A stretch of 46,432 nucleotides of DNA. Source: Elusimicrobiota bacterium (GTDB lineage: Bacteria > Elusimicrobiota > UBA8919). Positions 15,824-23,305 of the stretch are shown here, piece after piece. The stretch spans positions 1,661 through 48,092 of the forward strand of contig DMMW01000028.1 of assembly GCA_003452965.1 (NCBI GenBank). Reading direction: 5' to 3'. The notes beneath the pieces are model-generated. The model was given only the letters and a program-made list of their open reading frames with translations. It searched no databases and was not told the DNA's origin. Position numbers and translations under genes: made by a program. Position 1 is the stretch's first letter, and each line of letters starts with the position of its first letter.

Positions 15824-16765
15824 TTATTTTAATAACCGTTTTTTTAAATTTTCAATAACTGTACTCATTTCATTTTTTAATGACTCTATTTGTTTTTCCT
15901 TATTATCATATTTTTCCCGCAATGTTTTTATTTTCTCTTCTTTTAATTGAATTTCTTCATTAAGTTTATTTTTACCTAATCTATTTTGAGAATTTAGTTG
16001 TTCTAACTGCTGTTCATATCTATTTCTATCTTCAAGAAAGCTGTTTAGTTTACCTTTTTCCTTTTGACATTCTTCTTCCCATCTCTTAATTTCTTTTTCT
16101 AAACTCTGTAAACTACTTATCTTTTCGTCTCTTATGTGAATTTCTTCGTTTAATTTATTTTTTTCTAATCTGTTCTGGGCATTAATTTGTTCTATTTGCT
16201 GTTCCAATTTACTTTTTTCTTCACGAAAACTATTTATTTTATCTTCTTCTTTTTTATATTCCTCTTCCCATCTCTTAATTTCTTTTTCCAAACCCTGCAA
16301 ATTTCTTATCTTTTCGTCTCTTATGTGAATTTCCTCGTTCAGTTTGTTTTTTTCTAATCTATGTTGTGATTCTATTTGCGACATCTGCTGTTCCAATTTT
16401 GTTTTTTCATCACGAAGCATGCCTATTTTACCTTCTTCTTTATGGTATTCTTCTTCCCATTTTTTAATTCTGTTTTCTAATTCTTGCTTTAAAAAATTGA
16501 AATCCTTCTCTTTTAACTTAAGCATTTCATCTAATTGTGCCCATTCTCCGGTTAAATTACCTTTTAACCTCTGCATCTCTTCGTTTAAACTGCGTATTTT
16601 AATATCTGAAGATTCCAAATCAATTTTATTCTTTTTTAATTCTTCAGTTAATTCATTAATAAGGTTCTTTAATCGCTTAATTTCTTCATCCTTGGTTTTA
16701 ATCTGCGATTTGATTTTTGATTGATATTGTTTTAAAAACTCGTTTTGTTCGGATATTTTGAACAT
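15824..16765 (-). CDS. Coiled-coil protein with 63-residue repeats
   Basis: A 313-residue, almost wholly coiled-coil protein. Its centre has three copies of a 63-residue unit (nine heptads) containing NKLNEEIHIRDEKI, KEIKRWEEE and a Glu-Gln-rich EQQ block; the third copy has drifted. The repeat is visible in the DNA as units of about 189 bp. The ATG chosen (MFKISEQNEF) lies four bases after the stop of the preceding gene; an earlier in-frame start would overlap that gene's membrane segment coding. No signal or membrane span. Exact repeat spacing suggests a rod of adjustable length. Confidence 0.83.
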   Translation of the reverse strand: MFKISEQNEFLKQYQSKIKSQIKTKDEEIKRLKNLINELTEELKKNKIDLESSDIKIRSLNEEMQRLKGNLTGEWAQLDEMLKLKEKDFNFLKQELENRIKKWEEEYHKEEGKIGMLRDEKTKLEQQMSQIESQHRLEKNKLNEEIHIRDEKIRNLQGLEKEIKRWEEEYKKEEDKINSFREEKSKLEQQIEQINAQNRLEKNKLNEEIHIRDEKISSLQSLEKEIKRWEEECQKEKGKLNSFLEDRNRYEQQLEQLNSQNRLGKNKLNEEIQLKEEKIKTLREKYDNKEKQIESLKNEMSTVIENLKKRLLK

Positions 16766-16769
16766 AAAT

Positions 16770-17315
16770 TTAACCCTTAAAAATAGTAAATATTGCAATT
16801 GCTGATAAAATTGCAAATATTACTGCCGCAATTTTCCAAATAAAAATAATTTTACCTTTCTTATTTAATATTCTTTTCTTTTCCTCATCATATTTCTTGT
16901 GCAGCTCTTTTAATTCAAATTCAAATCTTCTTTTCAACAATTCAATATCTTCATTTTCGGATTTTTTTTCTCCCGTCTTACTTTCTAATTTCTGAATTTT
17001 TGCCAGTAACTCTGTCTCTTTCCCTTTTAATCTTAATATCATTTCTTTCATTTCATTTTCTTTCTCTTTTAGAATTTTATCAAGTTTAATTTTCTCTTCT
17101 TGAAGTATAAAATTGGACTTTTCTGCAGCATCCATTTTAAACTGATCCTTAATTTTCTCCAATTCAAATTTCAACAGCTGATTTTCTTTTTCTGATTCTT
17201 TAATCTTTTTAACATGTTCATATTGATTATTTTCCAATATTTTTTCCCATGTCAGATTGGCTGATTCAAACATTTTTCTAAGTTCTATTAAATTTTCGTC
17301 TAACTGCTCGTTCAT
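16770..17315 (-). CDS. Tail-anchored coiled-coil protein
   Basis: A 181-residue protein: coiled coil from about residue 5 to 150, then a basic stretch (KKRILNKKGK) and one C-terminal membrane span (IFIWKIAAVIFAILSAIAIF) ending FKG. It should hang in the cytoplasm from the inner membrane. Its ATG is one base after the stop of the TPR/HEAT gene (TAATATG), and the repeat-rich coiled-coil gene follows at four bases. It is the natural membrane dock for the soluble coiled-coil relatives; this is inference from architecture. Confidence 0.83.
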   Translation of the reverse strand: MNEQLDENLIELRKMFESANLTWEKILENNQYEHVKKIKESEKENQLLKFELEKIKDQFKMDAAEKSNFILQEEKIKLDKILKEKENEMKEMILRLKGKETELLAKIQKLESKTGEKKSENEDIELLKRRFEFELKELHKKYDEEKKRILNKKGKIIFIWKIAAVIFAILSAIAIFTIFKG

Positions 17316-17316
17316 A

Positions 17317-18840
17317 TTATTCTAAAAGCCATCCTTCTTTTTCTTTTAATTCCGACAGAATATTATCAATTTTTTCAAGAAGATAAAAAGGTATCCCCTC
17401 TTTATTCTCGGCAACTATCTTCATCAATGATCTTATAACAATTTTCTTCTCATTGTATTTTAATTTATTAATACTATCTAACAGGACTTTTATTGATTCA
17501 ACGGTTCCTATTTCACCAAGTGTTGCAAGCGAATCTATCCTCGCTTGTTCGTCGCCTTTTTCAAGCATATCCTCCAAAATATCCAGTGATTTTTCCGGAT
17601 TATGCTTGAACAATGCCTTCGCAGCCTGCGCTCGCGTAAGACTATTGTTGCTTTTCAGAAACGGACTCAATATATTTTCTGCCGCACCCGCATCGGTTTT
17701 TTCGACAATTTCCGCTTCAATAACTCTCAAATCTTCCATTTCCGAAGGCAATAAAAGCGATCTTTTCTTTGCAAGAAGCAGTTCTTCTGTCCTTTGCTTA
17801 AGCGATTCAGCCATCCCAACCTCGCCATGCCACAGTATAACAGCCGATCTTTTCTTAATATATTTTGTTAGAATAAGAACAAGAAAACCCAGTATACCAC
17901 CCATAGACACTATTCCCAAGGTTGTTGTGAAAAATAGTGTCTTTTTCATTCCGGCGCCTTCTTTTTCTAATGCTGAACTTACAGTGTCTTTTAATGCTTT
18001 TTCAGTTTTTATATTTTCTTTGCGAACTACTGAAGTTACCATTTCTTTCAATAACTTTTCTCTCTTAGCTTCGGCATTATTATATATTTTCTGAATTAAA
18101 TCTCTTTGTTTTTTATCGTAAGTTTTTAATAATTTTTCATTTTTTTGCAGCCGCGATTCTATTAATGAGTACAATTTTTCAATCTGAGGAGTTTGTTGGG
18201 TTTGTTCTATTTGCTGGGGTTGTACCGTTTGAGAGGATTGCTGCGATTGAGGTGCCTGAACCAGTTCCTGTGTTTGTTGCACTTGAGCCGGTTGTGGTTG
18301 AGTTGTCTGAACCGTTTCGGGCAATGCCGTAATACCGGGTAATGTTTCTATGTTTTGAACAACCTGCTTATCTACATTTGCAGTCTCATACATCTGTCTA
18401 TATTCAAGTTCATCCGGAAACAATTCTATAAGTTTTCTTATATGCGGTATCGCTTTTTCATAACTATTATTTTCGGAGTAGACCTGTCCGACTAATTCAG
18501 TCAAACATAATCCATAAACGTCTTTTACCGTTTTTTCTTCATATAAGTTCAAACTTGCATCAAAATCTTTAATCGCATTTAACAAATTACCTTGATTATA
18601 TTTTTCACCACCACGATTAAAATAGTCTTTTGCAATTTTAATAACAAGAATTTTTATCTTTCCGTCATCTTTTTTTAGTTCCTTTGCCTTTTTAATATCG
18701 CTGGCCGCACCCGCAATATCACCATTATTGTATTTCTTATTTGCACTATTATAATATTGCAACGCAGTTTTATTTTCAGCATATGCAATCTGATAAATAT
18801 TTAATATTACAAACAGAATTAGAATTAACTTTTTATTCAT
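17317..18840 (-). CDS. Membrane TPR/HEAT-repeat protein
   Basis: A 507-residue protein with a signal peptide (1-21), TPR-type repeats (about 25-140; QYYNSANKKYNNGDIAGAAS and later units), a Gln/Pro/Thr-rich linker (about 165-225), a helical stalk, a membrane span at about 300-325 (FFTTTLGIVSMGGILGFLVL) and cytoplasmic HEAT-like repeats (about 385-500; ARIDSLATLGEIGTVESIKV). The expected topology is TPR outside and HEAT inside, so it could pass information across the membrane. It overlaps the CheY-like gene by four bases (ATGA). It is probably the membrane scaffold joining the two-component proteins to the coiled-coil set. Confidence 0.85.
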   Translation of the reverse strand: MNKKLILILFVILNIYQIAYAENKTALQYYNSANKKYNNGDIAGAASDIKKAKELKKDDGKIKILVIKIAKDYFNRGGEKYNQGNLLNAIKDFDASLNLYEEKTVKDVYGLCLTELVGQVYSENNSYEKAIPHIRKLIELFPDELEYRQMYETANVDKQVVQNIETLPGITALPETVQTTQPQPAQVQQTQELVQAPQSQQSSQTVQPQQIEQTQQTPQIEKLYSLIESRLQKNEKLLKTYDKKQRDLIQKIYNNAEAKREKLLKEMVTSVVRKENIKTEKALKDTVSSALEKEGAGMKKTLFFTTTLGIVSMGGILGFLVLILTKYIKKRSAVILWHGEVGMAESLKQRTEELLLAKKRSLLLPSEMEDLRVIEAEIVEKTDAGAAENILSPFLKSNNSLTRAQAAKALFKHNPEKSLDILEDMLEKGDEQARIDSLATLGEIGTVESIKVLLDSINKLKYNEKKIVIRSLMKIVAENKEGIPFYLLEKIDNILSELKEKEGWLLE

Positions 18841-19208
18841 TCTTTTAATATCTTCTTAATAACCATCCAAAGCTCTTCAATAGTATAGGGTTTTTCTAAA
18901 AATGCATCAATTTTTGACTTACCGTCTTTTTCGAACATCTGCAACATCTTGACCCTTGAGGTGGAAATTATAACAGGAATATCCTTTGTAAGTATATCCT
19001 CTTTTAGTTTCAGATTCACCGTAAAACCATCCAGTTTAGGCATCAGAACATCAAGCATAATCAAATCCGGCATATTTGCTTTTACTTTCTCCAAAGCATC
19101 AAGACCATCAACTGCCTGAATTACTTCATAACCCGCCAACTCCAAACCTTTTTTTATCATTCTGGCGGTTTCTTCTTTATCTTCTGCAAATAATATTTTC
19201 TTAGCCAT
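18837..19208 (-). CDS. CheY-like response regulator
   Basis: A 123-residue single receiver domain: acidic pair E10-D11, phospho-acceptor Asp in LIMLDVLMPKLDG (about residue 53), Thr/Ser switch (IISTSR) and Lys in EKPYT. No output domain, so it acts by protein contact, possibly with the TPR/HEAT protein that starts inside its stop codon. It lies 11 bases after the double-receiver gene. Confidence 0.93.
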   Translation of the reverse strand: MAKKILFAEDKEETARMIKKGLELAGYEVIQAVDGLDALEKVKANMPDLIMLDVLMPKLDGFTVNLKLKEDILTKDIPVIISTSRVKMLQMFEKDGKSKIDAFLEKPYTIEELWMVIKKILKE

Positions 19209-19219
19209 TTTTATCTTAC

Positions 19220-19897
19220 TTAATCGGTTAGAAGCAATTCTTCAATTTTACTTGTAAGCTCGTATGGGTCAATCGGTTTCGCTAGAAACAAATCGGCATT
19301 AATCTTTTTTTCAATTATTGCACCTGTTAATAATACTACGGCTATATTTTTAAGTGTTTTGTCTTTTTTAATCATCTCACAAAGACTGAATCCGTCAATC
19401 TTGGGTAAGAAAGCATCCAGGATAACTAAATCCGGTTTACATTTTTTTATTTTTTCAAAGCCATCCTGCCCGTCATACGCCGATTCTACATGGACACCCT
19501 TCAGCTCAAAAATAGTGCGATGCAAAGCCATAATTTCCCTGTCATCATCAATTATAACTATTTTTTTACCGTTTAAAATATTCCTTTTCTCCAGCGACTT
19601 CCGTACAGTATTTTTCAATTCTTCAACAGTAAAAGGTTTTATTAAATAACCGTCAATCATATGGTTAATCGTTTCTCCATATGTCCTAAAAACAATGATA
19701 ACGGTCTCAGGAAAACTTTTTCTTATCAAGTCAAATAACTTTACATCAGTAATTATTAAATTGTACTTTTTCTCTTTCAATCTTTCAAGTGCATTATTTG
19801 TTTTACTTATATCAACTTCATAATCCTTACTTAATACTTTATAGCATATATTTCTTATCGTTTCATCATCATCTATTACTAATACAGTTTTGTTCAT
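19220..19897 (-). CDS. Double-receiver response regulator
   Basis: A 225-residue protein with two receiver domains. The second (about 110-225) is complete: DDD acidic pocket, phospho-acceptor in LVILDAFLPKIDG, switch LLTGA and Lys in AKPID. The first (1-100) is shortened: after the putative phospho-acceptor (LIITDVKLF) the usual PG-x-DG loop and helix 3 are missing, and the conserved Thr/Ser segment reads IVFRTYG, though the terminal IKPF Lys is kept. The ATG overlaps the kinase stop by four bases. The first domain may be a phosphate sink, dimer domain or pseudo-receiver. Confidence 0.9.
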   Translation of the reverse strand: MNKTVLVIDDDETIRNICYKVLSKDYEVDISKTNNALERLKEKKYNLIITDVKLFDLIRKSFPETVIIVFRTYGETINHMIDGYLIKPFTVEELKNTVRKSLEKRNILNGKKIVIIDDDREIMALHRTIFELKGVHVESAYDGQDGFEKIKKCKPDLVILDAFLPKIDGFSLCEMIKKDKTLKNIAVVLLTGAIIEKKINADLFLAKPIDPYELTSKIEELLLTD

Positions 19898-20631
19898 ATG
19901 GGTAATGTTATTTTAAAAGAACTGCCTTTATTTATTTCACTTTTCACATCAATAAATCCATTATGCTTTTTTATAATTCTATCCGCGATGGTTAATCCTA
20001 ATCCCATCCTCTGGCTTTTTGTTGTAAAAAATTGAATGAAAATATTCGGAATATTTTTCCGTGGAATTCCGCCACCATTATCTGATACCGTTATCGTTAT
20101 TTTTTTGCTCTTTTTTAAATAGTCGGTAGAAATCATAACCTTCCCATTTTCCGAAACGGCATCAACCGAATTCAGAATTAAATTGATTATAGCGTGTTGC
20201 ATATCGGACATACTTATGTTTACCAGCGGAATATTTTTATCATAATTCCTAACTACTTCTATTTTTGAAGAAACCAATTGATACTGACATAAATCCACAC
20301 ATAAATCAATTAGCTTATGAATATCGGTCTTGGTTAAACGGAATTCGGTTTTAACAAAACTTATTAGGTTATTTATAATTTCGCGACAGGTTTGTGCTGA
20401 AAGTTTTATTCTCTCAAAATCTTCCCGGACGGAATCATCTATTGTTTCTTCCAATAAACGAATACCTGCTGTCCCTAGAATATTGGTCAATGCTCTATTG
20501 ATATCATGGACAATCGCCGACAACATTATTCCGGAAACATTAATTCTTTCGGATTGAACAAGCCTATTATTCAGTTGTTCTATTTGTTTTTGAAGTGATT
20601 TAACGGATATCGCTTTTTGTTTCATTTCCAT
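19894..20631 (-). CDS. Soluble histidine kinase
   Basis: A 245-residue cytoplasmic kinase without its own sensor domain: an N-terminal coiled-coil (LQKQIEQLNNRLVQSERI), a dimerisation domain with phospho-acceptor His in AIVHDINRALTNILG, and an ATPase domain with N box (NLILNSVDAV), G1 (VSDNGGGIP), F box (IFIQFFTT) and G2 (MGLGLTIADRI). It heads a tight run of genes with the double-receiver protein, so those are its likely partners. With no input domain it must be driven by another protein. Ribosome binding site is weak. Confidence 0.92.
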   Translation of the reverse strand: MEMKQKAISVKSLQKQIEQLNNRLVQSERINVSGIMLSAIVHDINRALTNILGTAGIRLLEETIDDSVREDFERIKLSAQTCREIINNLISFVKTEFRLTKTDIHKLIDLCVDLCQYQLVSSKIEVVRNYDKNIPLVNISMSDMQHAIINLILNSVDAVSENGKVMISTDYLKKSKKITITVSDNGGGIPRKNIPNIFIQFFTTKSQRMGLGLTIADRIIKKHNGFIDVKSEINKGSSFKITLPI

Positions 20632-20697
20632 TCTTTGGAAAAAACAGCAAAAAGATGAAGTACTGTGGGTTTATGCTCGTAAAACTAATCAAATCCC

Positions 20698-20728
20698 CTT
20701 CAGCGAGAATATTCTCACTTCGCTGAAG
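20698..20728. repeat. Hairpin with nested palindrome
   Basis: CTTCAGCG (20698-20705) and CGCTGAAG (20721-20728) form an 8-bp stem; inside lies the perfect 12-base palindrome GAGAATATTCTC (20705-20716). A further AAGCGAAGC follows. It sits between the CheY-like gene and the kinase gene and may be a regulatory hairpin or repeat remnant. Confidence 0.5.
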
Positions 20729-20846
20729 ATTAAGCGAAGCAATCTGAATTATTATGTTAACTATATACCTACATTTTAAAAAACAATTGGATGTATTTAT
20801 TTTACTAAATTATTTACTAAAATCAATACATTTTATTTCAAATGCT

Positions 20847-21224
20847 TTATTTTCCAAGAATCTGTTTAATCTTCACCAACACTTTCTCAAAATCAAAAGG
20901 CTTAATAATATATCCGTTTATGCCAAAACTGAATCCTTTTTCAATATCAGCAAGCGAGTTCTGGGCAGTACACATAAGTATAGGAATCTTACTGGTTCCC
21001 CTATCCAATTTCAATTCGGCACAAACACCGAATCCATCCAGATGTGGCAACATCACATCCAGAATAATTAAATCCGGATCCAGCTGTATAGCCATATCAA
21101 TTGCAGTTATCCCATCCATTGCTACAGAAATAGCATAACCGGACTCTTCAAGTTTTGCTTTTAACAATTCAACTATACCTTCGTCATCCTCAACAATCAG
21201 AATACTAAGTTTTTCGGAATCCAT
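20847..21224 (-). CDS. CheY-like response regulator
   Basis: A 125-residue single receiver domain: acidic pair E-D-D at 12-14, phospho-acceptor in LIILDVMLPHLDG (about residue 55), switch LMCTAQ and Lys in IKPFD. No output domain. It is first in the signalling run, 215 bases before the soluble kinase. With the other receivers this gives many phospho-acceptors for only two kinases. Confidence 0.93.
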   Translation of the reverse strand: MDSEKLSILIVEDDEGIVELLKAKLEESGYAISVAMDGITAIDMAIQLDPDLIILDVMLPHLDGFGVCAELKLDRGTSKIPILMCTAQNSLADIEKGFSFGINGYIIKPFDFEKVLVKIKQILGK

Positions 21225-21353
21225 ATATTATATTTTTCACTAATAATATTACTTTAAATTCTATATAAACTCTGTACTGTTTAATATTACAATTTTTAAA
21301 CAATGAAATCAAGAACAAAAACTGGACAGCGATTTTTATTCATAAATACAAAA

Positions 21354-21380
21354 ACTCTGTATGCATATTACATACAAAGT
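21354..21380 (-). terminator. Stem-loop terminator
   Basis: ACTCTGTATG (21354-21363) and CATACAAAGT (21371-21380) pair with one mismatch around a 7-base loop; read on the minus strand the stem is followed by TTTTTG. It lies downstream of the DUF2914-like gene. Confidence 0.65.
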
Positions 21381-21416
21381 CTCTGCATTTTGATAATTTA
21401 ATTGATGTATGATTTA

Positions 21417-21872
21417 TTAATTTTTCTCTATTTTGAACGATGCTGATTTAATTATATTTCCCTCAGAATCAACGACATCCACTCTCCAATTACCTACCAT
21501 ATCCTCTAATATTGTCTTATAAGACCAAGTGCGTGTTCTTTCATACTTTACGGTCAATGGCACCTCCGCCATTTTGCTATCGTTAAAATACCAAACATGT
21601 TTAATTTCTGTAGGTATTTTAGCATCTGTTATAACTGTCCAACAATAAACTTTACCGATATCAGCACCAAACGTTTCCGCTTTATCTACTGGTTCCCTAT
21701 TTTCTACATTCTTGCAGAATAATATATCTGATACTTTAATATCTTGTTCCGGCATTTGTTCAGTCACCATACCGGGAGTTTCGCCTGTCCCCTGCCCAAT
21801 TATCACACCTGCACTGACAACAGCACCAATAAAAACCGCCACCATCAAAATCATCAACCATCTTTTATGCAT
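21417..21872 (-). CDS. DUF2914-like membrane-anchored protein
   Basis: A 151-residue protein with an N-terminal signal anchor (LMILMVAVFIGAVVSAGVII) and an extracytoplasmic domain that matches the DUF2914 pattern: VYCWTVITDAKIPTEIKHVWYF in the middle, and a C-terminal GNWRVDVVDSEGNII. Such domains occur in envelope proteins of unknown job. GGAGG lies six bases before the ATG. It is flanked by its own terminator and by a 188-bp gap on the upstream side, so it is probably monocistronic. Confidence 0.78.
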   Translation of the reverse strand: MHKRWLMILMVAVFIGAVVSAGVIIGQGTGETPGMVTEQMPEQDIKVSDILFCKNVENREPVDKAETFGADIGKVYCWTVITDAKIPTEIKHVWYFNDSKMAEVPLTVKYERTRTWSYKTILEDMVGNWRVDVVDSEGNIIKSASFKIEKN

Positions 21873-22060
21873 AGTCCCTCCATGTCAATATTTTACTTCG
21901 CATATTATGATGCAAATAATTTGAATAAGTTTCCACCATAAATGGGGGTTGGTCTTTCATTTTGACATTTCTTTATTCTCATCCCGTTAGAGATAAGAAC
22001 CGTTTCCAACACTTCCTTGAAGAAACCTACCCCAGATGTTCTATGGTCTTTCTAAGCATA

Positions 22061-23137
22061 TTATTTATTCTCAATAATTTTTTCTTGCGGATTCTCTACG
22101 GAAAGTAATTTATCGCTGAATTTATCCAGTCTTTTTGCGGTATCGTCATATTTTGAAGCGGCTTTTGTAATATGTCCGCCTAATGTATCAAATTCATCCT
22201 TGAATTTTTTAAAATCGCCGGTTAGCCGTGACAGCATAACCATAATATTCTTGGCTCCTTCTTCTATTCTCATTCCACGCAAGCCAAGAACTATCGCCTG
22301 CAGATAAGCATAAAACGAGTTAGGTGATACAGGTATAACTTTCTTTTCCATTGCATAACTTATAATTGAACTTTCATCGGAATTCTCATCTTTAATTATT
22401 GTTTCATAGTAGACGTTCTCGGCAGGTATATACATAAGAGCAAAATCAAAAGTACCTTCATCTGTTAGTATGTATTTGGAAGAAATTGCATCTATATGTT
22501 TTTTCACATCAGAAACAAATTTTTTCTTCGCCTGCATCTTTTCTTTATCCGATTGAATCTCTAATAATTTTCTGAAATTTTCAAGTGGAAATTTTGAATC
22601 AACCGGTACCAGCCCCTGCAACAATCGGATTACAGCATCCACAGTTTCTCTTGACTTGAATTGATACTGCAGTTCATAAAATTTTGGAGGTAAAATCTGC
22701 GATAATAAATCTCCTAAAAAATACTCTCCTATATTACCCCTCAATTTAGGTGCCCTTAAAATTTCCTGAAGTGACGCAATATCCTGTCCAACCTCAAAAA
22801 CACGCTTCGTTGCTTCCGATAATTCTCCTATACTCTTATTTACATCATTAACTACCTTAGCAGCATTATCTAACCGTTCACCGACAGTTTTCTGCGAATT
22901 AAGGAGTTGTTCGGAAACCGAAGAAAGTTGCTTATTAACCTGATCGGTAAGAGATGATATCTGCTGATTTACTAATGAGGTACTGCCCATCAAAGAATCG
23001 CTTAGTTGCTTTCTTAAAGAATCCATTTGCTGTTGAATAAGCAGATTCGCCTGAGAATCTTGCGACGAACTCCGTTTAATCAGTAAAATCACCAGCACAA
23101 CAATCACAACCAACGCAACAGAAATAATTATTATCAT
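22061..23137 (-). CDS. rmuC: RmuC-type DNA recombination protein
   Basis: A 358-residue protein with an N-terminal membrane helix (IIIISVALVVIVVLVILLI), a coiled-coil region (about 30-120) and the RmuC core: LRGNIGEYFLGDLLSQILPP, VDSKFPLENFRKLLEIQSDKE, and FALMYIPAENVYYE. The core belongs to the PD-(D/E)XK nuclease superfamily; in E. coli RmuC limits inversions at short inverted repeats. That role fits a window rich in palindromic elements, though this is only suggestive. Placed 168 bases after hsdR and probably separate from that operon. Confidence 0.92.
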   Translation of the reverse strand: MIIIISVALVVIVVLVILLIKRSSSQDSQANLLIQQQMDSLRKQLSDSLMGSTSLVNQQISSLTDQVNKQLSSVSEQLLNSQKTVGERLDNAAKVVNDVNKSIGELSEATKRVFEVGQDIASLQEILRAPKLRGNIGEYFLGDLLSQILPPKFYELQYQFKSRETVDAVIRLLQGLVPVDSKFPLENFRKLLEIQSDKEKMQAKKKFVSDVKKHIDAISSKYILTDEGTFDFALMYIPAENVYYETIIKDENSDESSIISYAMEKKVIPVSPNSFYAYLQAIVLGLRGMRIEEGAKNIMVMLSRLTGDFKKFKDEFDTLGGHITKAASKYDDTAKRLDKFSDKLLSVENPQEKIIENK

Positions 23138-23150
23138 ATATTTTTAAAAT

Positions 23151-23247
23151 CAGAGATTAGAGGTTAGAGAATAGGGGTTAGTTTTGGGTTTTTATTATTA
23201 TTCTTTGCTACTTTCTGTTATACCCTATCCCCTATACGCGATACGCT
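23151..23247. repeat. Dispersed CTATACGC-type repeat spacer
   Basis: Gap between hsdR and rmuC with AGAGATTAGAG and CCCTATCCCCTATACGCGATACGC motifs in part; the same vocabulary fills the spacer at 3751-3972 and a short stretch near 5757-5776. No gene. Confidence 0.5.
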
Positions 23248-23305
23248 GCTTTAATGATTATACAAAAACAATATTTTTTTTCAATGGCAAATCTGCCTTT
23301 GTTTC

